From assembly GCF_028288465.1 (NCBI RefSeq), contig NZ_JAQBNR010000018.1, forward strand, positions 1-63,909: 63,909 nucleotides of DNA, given 5' to 3'. The stretch's first letter is position 1. Every line of letters starts with the position of its first letter. The notes under the pieces were generated by a model. It was not told the DNA's origin. It did no database searches and saw only the letters and a list, made by a program, of their open reading frames with translations. This DNA is from Ferruginibacter sp. (GTDB lineage: Bacteria > Bacteroidota > Bacteroidia > Chitinophagales > Chitinophagaceae). The translations under genes were made by a program, and so were the position numbers. Shown here piece after piece: positions 36,066 to 44,198 of this stretch.

Positions 36066-36170
36066 CTATTTCCCGTTTTTCCGTGGGCCTGATTTATATA
36101 CCAGGTAGCCAAATCCAACCAACAGGTGAAGAATGATAATACTAAAAATAATTACGCCTGTTGTATCCAT
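36066..36170 (-). CDS. 34-residue single-pass membrane peptide
   Basis: The frame MDTTGVIIFSIIILHLLV continues with GFGYLVYKSGPRKNGK. It holds one 20-residue hydrophobic helix (about 5-25), then an aromatic/basic end, the layout of real small membrane proteins with a positive cytoplasmic tail. The open frame extends 47 codons upstream, but that part is rich in Cys, His and Arg and is unlikely to be translated. No known family can be named with certainty. It has no obvious partner gene; neighbours are 309 bp or more away. Confidence 0.5.
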   Translation of the reverse strand: MDTTGVIIFSIIILHLLVGFGYLVYKSGPRKNGK

Positions 36171-36479
36171 GATTTGTTTTAACATGCAATGTCTCAAAAG
36201 AACCTCACAGGAACGGTATCCTTTGTTACACAGATGGTAAGTGGCCGGTTGTGTACCATCGGCGGCTCCGGGCTGACGTATTTCTGGAGAATCGGCAGAG
36301 AATGAAAACACTTGCTTTTATTTTATCCTGCAGAATTCAAACCAACTGCAAACGGCAGTCGTATATTAAGATGTGCATGAAGGTGAGTGCTAAAGCCTTA
36401 ACATTTATTTATCACTACACATTATTGCTTTAGTGCCTTTCACACATCTAAAGTATAAGCTGTTTTAAAGCTTTTGATT
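36171..36479. other. Gap without a supported gene
   Basis: Divergent spacer between the membrane peptide and the orphan protein at 36480. No repeat, hairpin or strong promoter box was noticed. Confidence 0.3.
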
Positions 36480-36800
36480 ATGAAAAATATTTTTACAACA
36501 CAGGAAATATTGCTGATGACCAATACTGCATTTTCTGCCCGGGAATACTCGGACAAAAATGAGAACCAGCCATCAAAAAACAACAATCAAAATAAGCTGG
36601 CTGAAGCATGCTGGAACGGACAAATACCGGCTATGCTGCCGGAGCTGTTTGATGATCCGTACAGCAAACGCCGCACTATGTGGCAACTGTCCGAATGCGA
36701 TCACCTGCTGTATGCCCACCTGGGAGAAGATAACACAATACCAGATCCGGAATTTACAATTAATCCTTATGCGCTGGTGGAAGAAATGAATCCCAATTAA
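36480..36800 (+). CDS. Orphan protein, paralog of the convergent 36862 gene
   Basis: 106 residues, cytoplasmic by composition (no signal or membrane segment). It shares with the protein at 36862-37185 the N-terminal MKN, QEILL, NT-x-F, the central ACWNG-x-x-P-x-x-LPE-x-F block and an I-[ND]-P motif near the end, with similar spacing and length. Outside these blocks the two have diverged. No known domain was recognised. The pair converges on a shared hairpin (36827-36846). The start at the second Met of MIM was chosen to match the paralog. Confidence 0.75.
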   Translation: MKNIFTTQEILLMTNTAFSAREYSDKNENQPSKNNNQNKLAEACWNGQIPAMLPELFDDPYSKRRTMWQLSECDHLLYAHLGEDNTIPDPEFTINPYALVEEMNPN

Positions 36801-36826
36801 CATGGCAGGATCGAAATAAATGCCAG

Positions 36827-36846
36827 GATACCCTGCAGCGGGTATC
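36827..36846. terminator. Hairpin between the convergent orphan paralogs
   Basis: GATACCC (36827-36833) pairs with GGGTATC (36840-36846), loop 6, followed on the plus strand by TTGTTTT. It is a likely terminator for 36480-36800 and possibly for both genes. Confidence 0.7.
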
Positions 36847-36861
36847 TTGTTTTAAATGGGT

Positions 36862-37185
36862 TTAATTGTAATCCTGCACTGGCATAAAAATATGTGGATC
36901 AATCGAAAAATTCCCTTCATCTAACGGATAAATCTGGCTGTAATTCAGTCCTATAAAGGCCCTGGTTTCTATAACGTCCCAAAGGCAACACTCCCGCTTC
37001 AATCCTGTCTGAAAAATTTCTGGTAAAATTTCAGGTACAAGACCGTTCCAGCAGGCTGCTTTAAGGTCATCTTTCGCTGCATGCTTTTTGTCTTGATAAA
37101 CATCTTTTTGCGCCAGCCAGTTGCGAAGTAAAAACCTGGTGTTGTGCAACAGGAGTATTTCCTGCACGGAACTATTGTTTTTCAT
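36862..37185 (-). CDS. Orphan protein, paralog of the convergent 36480 gene
   Basis: 107 residues from MKNNSSVQEILLLHNTRF; the open frame has 22 more codons upstream that do not match the paralog. Shared blocks with 36480-36800 are QEILL, NT-x-F, ACWNG-x-x-P-x-x-LPE-x-F, a Trp after a basic/Cys segment, and I-D-P before the C-terminus. The shared core suggests one compact helical domain. The function is unknown and no exported or membrane features are present. Inverted arrangement of the two copies around a small terminator suggests inverted duplication followed by divergence. Confidence 0.75.
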   Translation of the reverse strand: MKNNSSVQEILLLHNTRFLLRNWLAQKDVYQDKKHAAKDDLKAACWNGLVPEILPEIFQTGLKRECCLWDVIETRAFIGLNYSQIYPLDEGNFSIDPHIFMPVQDYN

Positions 37186-37664
37186 GATATTGCGTATCTT
37201 GTTTTGGATGGATGGATAAAAACCGGGAATACAGTAAATGTAACACCGCATCCGGGTGAAAATTATAGTGAAACTGTGTATTATTTTATAGGAAATTTTC
37301 TACCCTGTTTATTTGTATGCCAGTTGAAGGATTTGCGGCAGGTTCAGCCGGCCTTTTAGCGGCTTAAAATTAATTCCCCCCGGCGGCGCCGCCGTAAATT
37401 ACTGCCCCAGGCATATTGAAGTTGACGCTGTTGGCTATGAATTTCGCATTGTGGCGTGGTATAAGCGCATAACAACTAAAAGGTAAAACTTGTTGCCAGG
37501 CTAACGCGGATACGAGCTTTCATATCGGGGCCATTTTTTGTGATATTGCCACCAATTATGCAAATGAGCTTGCATAGAAGAATTCTTACCAAACACATTT
37601 TCTTAATACAAAACAAAAGCCCGTCAAACCGACGGGCTTAAAAAATTCAGGCATACTTTACAAA
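37186..37664. other. Gap with a GC palindrome and a terminator
   Basis: No gene is supported in 479 bp. It holds a perfect 14-bp self-complementary GC block (CGGCGGCGCCGCCG at 37381-37394) within AT-rich DNA, and the terminator at 37617-37639. Confidence 0.5.
37617..37639 (-). terminator. Terminator of the secreted DUF4242 gene
   Basis: AAGCCCGTC pairs with GACGGGCTT (9 bp, loop 5). Read on the minus strand it follows the stop at 37665 by 25 bp and is followed by TTGTTTTG, a good Rho-independent terminator. Confidence 0.85.
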
Positions 37665-38057
37665 TTACTTTGCCGTAGCAGGACTTATAACTGAGCCAAT
37701 TTCAACGATTGTATTGGCAGGAAATCCTCCTTTCTTTGCATGCTCCCTTATCAGGTCTGCATTTTCGGCTTTGTAGATACAGTAAATTTTATCGCCTGTT
37801 ACATAGCTCTGCAGCCACTCAATTTGGGGCCCCATTTCTGTAAGCACAGAACAGGATTTTTGTGAGATGCCCTTTAACTGGTCAGGTGTAAGTTTTCCGG
37901 CGCCGGGAATTTCCCTTTCGATTAGATAAGTCTTCATTTCAGTTGATTTTTTAGTGGTGGAAGTTGTTGTTACATTGGTGTTTTGCGCTATGGAGGCATA
38001 GCATGTAAATAGCAGGATGGCAATGAGCAGTGCAAACCGCCTGGTGATAAAAGTCAT
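37665..38057 (-). CDS. Exported DUF4242 protein (SCO4226-like nickel-binding family)
   Basis: 130 residues from MTFITRRFALLIAILLF, which begins a signal peptide ending near ASIAQ (residue 24); earlier in-frame ATGs would spoil the signal. The mature DUF4242 domain runs KTYLIEREIPGAGKLTPDQL, then SYVTGDKIYCIYKAENADLIREHAKKG and NTIVEIGSVISP. The family folds as a ferredoxin-like alpha/beta barrel; SCO4226 of Streptomyces was described as nickel-binding. The gene lies 144 bp downstream of an AraC regulator whose own N-terminal domain is DUF4242, on the same strand. It has its own terminator. A secreted partner or target of that regulator is inferred. Confidence 0.85.
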   Translation of the reverse strand: MTFITRRFALLIAILLFTCYASIAQNTNVTTTSTTKKSTEMKTYLIEREIPGAGKLTPDQLKGISQKSCSVLTEMGPQIEWLQSYVTGDKIYCIYKAENADLIREHAKKGGFPANTIVEIGSVISPATAK

Positions 38058-38201
38058 AATTGTAGTTTTTAAATTGTTAGCTGATGCAATAAAGATACTA
38101 TTGCAGCCAGGCGAAAGGCTGTAACGAATCATTCAAAAAATGTAAAACGGGCTGCTACAAATCGTTCAAAAAATAGTAAAATTAAATCGCGGTGATGTAT
38201 T

Positions 38202-39302
38202 TTATTGCAGCATATCAAGATAGGCCATGGGTAAAAGGCCGTATTTATTTTTAAAACACTTGGTAAAGTAAGATGGGCTGCTGAATCCGGAATCGAACGT
38301 TATTTGTGCAATGTTATAGTGCTTTTTCCGCATCAGGTCTTTGGCTTTTTCCAGCCTGAATTCTTTCAGCAATATATTGGGTGGTAAACCCGTCAATTGA
38401 ATTGTTTTTCTGTACAACTGCGATTTACTCATGGCCATTTCGCGGCTGTAATCTTCCACATCAAATTCAGCCGCTTGCCAGTGGCCCTCCAGTATGCCGA
38501 ACAACGATTGCAGCATTTTTTCATCCTGCGGAGAAAGTAGTAAAAAATGATCACTCTTTATTTTGAAATGATCTTTTGCCACCAGTTCCTTAACGGCAGC
38601 AGCTACAACTACCTGCAAAGGGCCGGCAATGGCGCACATATACCCTGCAAGTTGTAAAGTATCTCCAAATAACTTATTGCTGTTTTCTACCGGCTCGCCG
38701 GCGCTGATGGCCATCCTGGCACCACTTAATCCAGCATCATATCCCTTCATTTCTTGTTGAATAGCCAGGGCACAGGAAACCGCTTTTGAGGCGGATGTAA
38801 AAGAGATGATAAACCCGGCGCCGCCAGATTCCACCTCCCTGCCGCCGTATTGTAACAACTGTTTCCTGGTAGTATCATTCTGCAGGTTCAGTAGTGCACG
38901 GGCTTTATCAACGCCAACCCTTGCCTGCAGCAAAACAGGATCACAAATTTTGATTACAAGTACCGTGCGAAACGAAGGATCGGTAAAAACCTTCAGTCCA
39001 TCATCCATGGTAACAACTTCGGAGGGATCGTAAATTCGTCCCAAAAAAGACGACACTACTTCAGGACTTACTTCAATTATTTTACTGGGTATCAGGCCAT
39101 GGGCTTTTCCATGCATTTTTTCCACCGCATCTTTAGAGGGCGCTTCAATCAGGCAAAAAACATTTTCTCTTTCCTCATCTATCCAATAGGTCATGCACTT
39201 GCATTTAAACTCTTCCTGGTGCACCATATCCAGCCGGTGAGCTTCGGCTACATTATTGGCTTTAACCCCGGGAACAATATGTACATCCATGTAAATCGGC
39301 AT
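38202..39302 (-). CDS. AraC-type regulator with N-terminal DUF4242 and degenerate cyclase-like domain
   Basis: 366 residues in three parts. Residues 1-90 are DUF4242 (PIYMDVHIVPG, VFCLIEAPSKDAVEKMHGKAHGLIP). About 105-255 resemble a class III nucleotide cyclase (VLVIKICDP, SFTSASKAVSCALAIQQEM, MAISAGEPVENSNKLFGDTLQLAGYMCAIAGPLQVVV). About 260-366 are an AraC/HTH_18 DNA-binding domain (SKSQLYRKTIQLTGLPPN, IAQITFDSGFSSPSYFTKCFKNKYG). The cyclase part lacks both usual metal Asp (Lys in VLVIKI, Ala in GGAGF), so it is probably a sensor rather than an enzyme. It likely controls the secreted DUF4242 gene downstream. Confidence 0.88.
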   Translation of the reverse strand: MPIYMDVHIVPGVKANNVAEAHRLDMVHQEEFKCKCMTYWIDEERENVFCLIEAPSKDAVEKMHGKAHGLIPSKIIEVSPEVVSSFLGRIYDPSEVVTMDDGLKVFTDPSFRTVLVIKICDPVLLQARVGVDKARALLNLQNDTTRKQLLQYGGREVESGGAGFIISFTSASKAVSCALAIQQEMKGYDAGLSGARMAISAGEPVENSNKLFGDTLQLAGYMCAIAGPLQVVVAAAVKELVAKDHFKIKSDHFLLLSPQDEKMLQSLFGILEGHWQAAEFDVEDYSREMAMSKSQLYRKTIQLTGLPPNILLKEFRLEKAKDLMRKKHYNIAQITFDSGFSSPSYFTKCFKNKYGLLPMAYLDMLQ

Positions 39303-39567
39303 CCCTGTTTTTTTAGCTGCAATGCAGTCCGGTGCAAAAAATTGTCACTTTAAAGCTAAGAAAAAAATATACGAAAAATCATACAATCCGGCAAACACTG
39401 GCAAAATAATAAAACGGGTTAAAGGCACAGGTCAGTGCTTTTGCCAGTCACCCGGCAACCCTTGCAATACTATCAGCTGGTATTTTAATATCAGAACGCC
39501 CATCACAAGACAATTAAACAAGTTTTACTTTACATTCGCCTTCTGTTAACATAAACAAATTCACTTT

Positions 39568-40653
39568 ATGCAAAGTCAATCAAAAGCCTTGCGCATCCTG
39601 GTAGTGGGTTGCGGCAACATGGGCGCTTCTCATGCCATGGCATATCATACAACAGATGGATTTCAAATTTGCGGATTGGTATCCAGGGGGAAATCCAAAG
39701 AATTGCTAAATGCCAGGCTGGGCAATCAATATGCCTTGTTTGATGACATGGATACCGCCATGAAAGCAACGCAGCCCGACGCCGTCTGCATTTCTACTTA
39801 TCCTGATACGCATGAAAGTTTCGCCATTAAAGCATTCGAAAGCGGTTGCCATGTATTTATAGAAAAGCCGGTGGCTGCCTCTGTTGTGGCGGCAGAAAAC
39901 GTTGTGACCGCCGCAAATAAAGCTGGTAAAAAGTTAGTGGTAGGTTATATCCTGCGGCATCATCCTTCGTGGGAGCGCTTTATTGAATTAACCAGGCAAT
40001 TGGGCAAACCACTTGTAATGCGCATGAACCTGAACCAGCAAAGCGATGGCGCCATGTGGACACTGCACCGCAACCTGATGAACAGCCTGAGCCCGATTGT
40101 AGACTGCGGTGTACACTATATCGACGTGATGTGCCAGATGACAAGGAGCAAACCTGTTGCCGTACATGCCATCGGTGCAAGACTTACTGAAGCCATCCCT
40201 GCAGGTAATTATAATTATGGTCAGCTGCAAATAAAATTTGAAGATGGTTCCGTTGGCTGGTACGAAGCGGGCTGGGGACCAATGATCAGCGAGACGGCCT
40301 TTTTCGTAAAGGATGTCTTTGGTCCAAAAGGCTCAGTATCCATCGTGGCCAAAGAAGCAGGCGGTACAGGCAAATCTTCGTCGATTGAAGCACACACCAA
40401 AACAGAGTCGCTGCGTTTTCATCATGCAGACCTGGATGAAAATGAAAAATTTCTGAAACCGGATGAATGGATCAACCTGGAAGATGAGCCCGATCACCAG
40501 GAACTTTGCAACCGCGAGCAGCGTTACTTTTTAAAAGCCATTTTGGAAAATACCGACCTCAGCGCTCATGCCGAAGATGCTGTGAACAGTTTACGGATTG
40601 CTTTTGCGTGTGATGAATCAATCAAAACGGGGCAGGTTGTATCGTTGCTGTAA
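39568..40653 (+). CDS. Gfo/Idh/MocA-family NAD(P)-dependent oxidoreductase
   Basis: 361 residues. The Rossmann domain opens with LVVGCGNMGASHAMAYH, then ISTYPDTHESFAIKAFESGCHVFIEKPVA (the EKP motif holding the catalytic Lys) near 92. The C-terminal alpha/beta domain carries RMNLNQQSDGAMWTLHRNLMNSLSPIVDCGVHYIDVM with the usual Asp/His. It would oxidise or reduce a sugar or cyclitol in the cytoplasm. No transporter or second sugar enzyme is adjacent. A 30-codon fragment related to its residues 230-260 lies at 41841-41948. Confidence 0.9.
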   Translation: MQSQSKALRILVVGCGNMGASHAMAYHTTDGFQICGLVSRGKSKELLNARLGNQYALFDDMDTAMKATQPDAVCISTYPDTHESFAIKAFESGCHVFIEKPVAASVVAAENVVTAANKAGKKLVVGYILRHHPSWERFIELTRQLGKPLVMRMNLNQQSDGAMWTLHRNLMNSLSPIVDCGVHYIDVMCQMTRSKPVAVHAIGARLTEAIPAGNYNYGQLQIKFEDGSVGWYEAGWGPMISETAFFVKDVFGPKGSVSIVAKEAGGTGKSSSIEAHTKTESLRFHHADLDENEKFLKPDEWINLEDEPDHQELCNREQRYFLKAILENTDLSAHAEDAVNSLRIAFACDESIKTGQVVSLL

Positions 40654-40800
40654 AGATTGACTGCCTGAGCAAGTCACCTGTAGTGCAATTCGTAGTAAGG
40701 ATCAGAGCACCAATTAGTGAAGCATAGAATTGATATGATTAGCCATTTGTAAGCTATTGAAGTTATCAATGAAAGTAGGATTAAGTTTAATTTTACAACT

Positions 40801-41829
40801 ATGGGTTCGGCTAAATTAATATGGGCAAATAATCTAAGGGCATTGGCTACCATTGCGGTCATTGTGCTTCATGTAGCTTCCACCATTTCGTCTTTATATC
40901 CTGCTATTTCAAAGTCTTACTTTTTGACCAGTATTTTTATTGACTCTTCTGTGCGATGGGGTGTACCAGTCTTTATTATGCTTAGCGGCTCGTTTGCACT
41001 GGAGAATTATGATAACCGCCTGAAGAGCTTTTTTGCAAAAATGTTTCACCGCATTGTACTGCCTTTCCTTTTCTGGAGCGTTGTGTATCTTTTCTTTTTT
41101 TCCTGGAAGGAACTGACCGACCCGGCTAAAAGTATTGGTCAACTACTGGCCTTTACAGGCAACCAATTTTTATCCGGCACCGCTTCACACTTGTGGTTTG
41201 TGTACGTTATTGTGAGCATGTACCTGGTATTTCCTTTTCTATCAAAATGGACAAAGGTTGCTACAGAAAAAGAGTATATCTACTTTTTTGTGCTCTGGCT
41301 TTTCTTCTTATTAATTGACCCATATTTGTCTGATTACGATATTAATTTCAGCTATAACTTTTTTACTGGTTTTATAGGTTATATCGTGCTTGGCAATTAT
41401 CTTTTTAAAACCACCCGAAAATTTAACCAGCTGCTGCTGATCTCACTTTTCCTGACAGGATTTTTGTACACGGCCATCCGTACTTATTTTGCTTCGGTAG
41501 AAGAAAATGAAATCAACGAGCTTTTTATGGACAATCTTTCGTTGAATGTTTGTGTAATGTCTTTTTGTGTTTATTTAATTTGCAGGCAAAGAAATTATAC
41601 CCTCCATTCAACCTGGCAAAGGGCGGTTGATATTATATGTAAGTATAGCTATGGTATTTATCTTTCCCACCTGCTTATTTTAAACATTTTTTTGCGGCTC
41701 GGATTAAAGTTTGATTTCCTTCATCCCATAATAAGCATCCCCTTAATAACTGTTACCTGCCTGGTTATTTCATGCGGGTTAATAATGGGAATGAAAAAAA
41801 TACCGGTCTTAAAAAAATTGGCGGGTTAA
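40801..41829 (+). CDS. Acyltransferase family 3 membrane protein
   Basis: 342 residues, about ten membrane helices. The family signature is visible at the N-terminus: WANNLRALATIAVIVLHVAS carries the conserved Arg and His (RALATIAVIVLH). GVPVFIMLSGSFAL follows near 55-65. Downstream comes LWFVYVIVSMYLVFPFL and, near the C-terminus, YGIYLSHLLILNIFLRLG. Members transfer acetyl or succinyl groups to extracytoplasmic sugars of polysaccharides or lipids. It is noticeably richer in AT and in Phe/Leu/Ile than the flanking dehydrogenase, partly reflecting its membrane character. No surface-polysaccharide genes are adjacent. Confidence 0.87.
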   Translation: MGSAKLIWANNLRALATIAVIVLHVASTISSLYPAISKSYFLTSIFIDSSVRWGVPVFIMLSGSFALENYDNRLKSFFAKMFHRIVLPFLFWSVVYLFFFSWKELTDPAKSIGQLLAFTGNQFLSGTASHLWFVYVIVSMYLVFPFLSKWTKVATEKEYIYFFVLWLFFLLIDPYLSDYDINFSYNFFTGFIGYIVLGNYLFKTTRKFNQLLLISLFLTGFLYTAIRTYFASVEENEINELFMDNLSLNVCVMSFCVYLICRQRNYTLHSTWQRAVDIICKYSYGIYLSHLLILNIFLRLGLKFDFLHPIISIPLITVTCLVISCGLIMGMKKIPVLKKLAG

Positions 41830-41840
41830 AGTGTTGAGCT

Positions 41841-41948
41841 GGTAACCCATCTGTTGGCTGGTACAGGGCTGGCTGGGGGCCAATGATCAGCGAAACCGCC
41901 TTTTTTATAAAAGATGGTTTGGGTCGTTTAATATCCATTTTACTTTGA
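41841..41948 (+). pseudogene. Remnant fragment of a Gfo/Idh/MocA oxidoreductase gene
   Basis: About 36 codons read SVGWYRAGWGPMISETAFFI, KDGLGRLISILL, then stop. They match residues around 228-262 of the intact dehydrogenase at 39568-40653 (SVGWYEAGWGPMISETAFFV and on), including the nucleotide stretch CCAATGATCAGCGA. There is no start codon or remaining domain. It starts 12 bp after the acyltransferase stop. It shows that a second dehydrogenase copy once lay here and was mostly deleted. Confidence 0.82.
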
Positions 41949-41983
41949 GGCATCAACCCGCAATTGACGACGAACGCTGAAGT

Positions 41984-42550
41984 CTATTCTTCAATTATTT
42001 CGTCAGCATTATCTGTTGTTCTGTTCTCAATAAAATCAACAATTCGTTTTCTTTCTCCTAAAAATAGTAGCCCGATAATAATTTTTGCGGCGGAAAAAAT
42101 CATGTAGGAAGAGTCTCGCTTTACTGGGTTGTATTTTGAACTACTCTGACTGAAATACACATATAATTGTCTGCAAAAATTGGGGATTTCATCCGTTAGA
42201 ATGACGCCCCCTATTACTATCAGCGCAATAGTAAATATTGCTGTACTTGAAATGCCTTTTATGAATTCGTCCGGACTATCAGACGAAAGCGCTTCTTCTG
42301 AAAATCCCTGATCAAGCTTAAGCATATCAATAAATTTATTGGTTTTAAACAGCAGTTGCATAACGAGCAGAGTATACAATGAAAGAATAAATATTGAAAC
42401 AAGAAAAGTTACAATAATGGGCCCTGCGTCTGAGCTGACAAAATATCTAAAAATAGAAGTAACAAGCTGCGGAATGGTATTGATAATTTCCCGTAAAAAA
42501 AAGAGCCCGAATATTTTCAGGATAACGTTGAATAATTTTCTCGGATTCAT
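41984..42550 (-). CDS. Hypothetical membrane protein
   Basis: 188 residues with three to four hydrophobic segments: around 10-30, 43-68 (PIIVTFLVSIFILSLYTLLV), 101-119 and 149-165. Between the second and third segments is a loop rich in acidic residues and Ser, and the C-terminus is acidic (ENRTTDNADEIIEE). No signal peptide, known domain or catalytic motif was recognised. It borders the decayed accessory patch on both sides, so it may be a cargo gene of that region. Confidence 0.62.
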   Translation of the reverse strand: MNPRKLFNVILKIFGLFFLREIINTIPQLVTSIFRYFVSSDAGPIIVTFLVSIFILSLYTLLVMQLLFKTNKFIDMLKLDQGFSEEALSSDSPDEFIKGISSTAIFTIALIVIGGVILTDEIPNFCRQLYVYFSQSSSKYNPVKRDSSYMIFSAAKIIIGLLFLGERKRIVDFIENRTTDNADEIIEE

Positions 42551-42962
42551 AAGGAAAGCTGTTTAATTATTTTACGGGTAATATGCATGTTGCTGATATA
42601 ATAATAAGCTATTTCTTTTATCCGATCTGCTATTTACCCAAAATAAATTGCTTATCCTCTTTTCATTTGCCAGATTTCTGCTATGGAGATTTATGTTGTT
42701 TTCTACAGGACGACAACATAATAATTAACAAATACATTGCCTTATGATTCCATCTGAGCCTGTGTTGTAGTTTATTCTTTTGTTGTTGGATACTAACGTC
42801 CGGGATATGCGCAAAAAAGAAAACAATAGGCTAAATTATTCTACAAACAGCGGCGAAACTATTCTGCCAGCAGCGGCGTGTGCGAAGTTTTATTGACATG
42901 AAATCCCGGTCAGTATCATTGCGTCATTGAACTTAAGAGCGGCCAAGTCTTTCAAAACATCG

Positions 42963-43214
42963 TTGTTGGTCTTATTGACCAACAACCGCAGCATTGTATT
43001 TTAGTAATGTGTAAACATGGCAGGCTTATCGATCCCTGTATTATAAAATGGGCTGACGAATAATAATAATATTCTTCCGGGAAACTGCATAGCCGGACTT
43101 CACCGGTTCCAATATATGTATTCAAGCTTCTGCACAAAAAACAGCATGGGAGTACAACTCAATACCTAAAGTTTTATGGGGTGTGCTTCGGTTGTTGGTC
43201 AATAAGACCAACAA
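42963..43214. mobile_element. 252-bp REP/MITE-like element with 31-bp terminal inverted repeats
   Basis: The left end (42963-42993) and the right end (43184-43214) are inverse copies matching at 30 of 31 bases. Each end is itself a hairpin: TTGTTGGTC, five-base loop, GACCAACAA. This matches a pair of inverted REP sequences (BIME-like) or a short non-autonomous transposon. No target-site duplication is evident and the 190-bp interior has no gene. No transposase of any type was found in the window. Confidence 0.65.
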
Positions 43215-43229
43215 TGGCCTCCCTGATAG

Positions 43230-43264
43230 TTGGCTATTTTAAAGACATACCAACTGAAGCCTGG
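43230..43264 (+). repeat. Degenerate repeat A, copy 1
   Basis: TTGGCTATTT...AACTGAAGCCTGG matches 45360-45395 at 29 of 36 positions with one indel. It lies 15 bp right of the REP-like element. It may be a leftover of an old duplicated segment. Confidence 0.5.
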
Positions 43265-43334
43265 AGATCCATGCTTGCACAAAACTATATTACCTTGTTT
43301 ACCGCTGCTTAAGTGAACTTTACCTTAAGCTGAT

Positions 43335-44198
43335 TTACCTGTCAAGAAACGAAATAAGTTTATTCATCAGTGAAACTCTTTTATTTGTAAACCCATGATC
43401 TGTTTCCCAAACCTGGTAATCGAAAAACGAACCATGTTGCTCTTTGATTGAATCAGCAATTGCTTTGTTGCCTGTATGCTCATCCAGCATTATGAGTTGT
43501 TTGGCGCTTAAAGCCTTTGCATTCCTTTCCAGTTGGTAATAAGAAATTGCTTTGAATGCAGGAAGAAAAATATCCATCGCTGTTGCGTTGAGCACAAAAT
43601 AATCAGGGAAGATTTTAGGGTTTTTCACCAACGTCGCCAGTTGCTTTTCATTTTGGATATTTTTCAAATCACCGGCTATATTCCACGTTGATAGTGCGAA
43701 GCCTTTTTTAATTTGGGGCAATTGCTGCAATGCTTTAAGGCAAACCCATCCGCCCATACTATGACCAAACAATACAATATTGGTTGTATCAATTTTTAAA
43801 GAGTCCTGGTATTTGTTGCAGAAGGCAACCACATTGCCTACATCTTCCACACAATTTTTAAAACTAAATTTACCCTGGCTGCCCCATGCACCCCTGTAAT
43901 TAAAATAGAGCACGTTCCATCCATGTGCTCTTACAACTTGTGCCAGGTCAAGATTTCTTTCATTGCCCGGAAAGCCATGAAGCAAAATTAACGTGGGATG
44001 TTTTTCATGGCCGTTTGGTCTGTAAATAAACCCAGCCAGCATCGAGCCGGCAGAGGGAATAAATAATTCTGTTGAACCTGCAGGATTGGCTTTGTCCCAT
44101 TGCAAATCTTTCAATACAATGCTGTCTGATTGTGCAGAAGCATTGATTATAGAGAAAAGGAAAAAGGCAAAGAAGTAGTGTTTTATAAATCGGGGCAT
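43335..44198 (-). CDS. Secreted alpha/beta hydrolase (dienelactone hydrolase/peptidase-like)
   Basis: 287 residues; Met at 44198 directly starts the signal (MPRFIKHYFFAFFLFSIINASAQ), though an ATG three codons earlier also exists. The fold shows LILLHGFPGNERN near 70, LYFNYRGAWGSQG near 97, the nucleophile elbow GHSMGG near 147, a likely acidic residue in MLDEHTG near 240 and the final His in WETDHGFTNKR near 268. The catalytic triad looks complete. It is expected in the periplasm; ester or peptide substrate unknown. Confidence 0.87.
   Translation of the reverse strand: MPRFIKHYFFAFFLFSIINASAQSDSIVLKDLQWDKANPAGSTELFIPSAGSMLAGFIYRPNGHEKHPTLILLHGFPGNERNLDLAQVVRAHGWNVLYFNYRGAWGSQGKFSFKNCVEDVGNVVAFCNKYQDSLKIDTTNIVLFGHSMGGWVCLKALQQLPQIKKGFALSTWNIAGDLKNIQNEKQLATLVKNPKIFPDYFVLNATAMDIFLPAFKAISYYQLERNAKALSAKQLIMLDEHTGNKAIADSIKEQHGSFFDYQVWETDHGFTNKRVSLMNKLISFLDR

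Larger units (their letters stand above)
42551..43334. other. Gene-free stretch with REP-like inverted pair and degenerate repeats
   Basis: This 784-bp gap contains the inverted pair at 42963-43214 and a degenerate repeat block at 43230-43264 that recurs at 45360-45395. A further block (TAAATTATT...AGCGGCGAAA, 42832-42858) recurs at 45421-45446. No coding frame is supported. Confidence 0.6.

Noticed and set aside
42952..43137. 61-codon frame inside the REP-like element
   Set aside because: It reads through the left palindromic end and is rich in Cys/Ile without any motif; judged non-coding.
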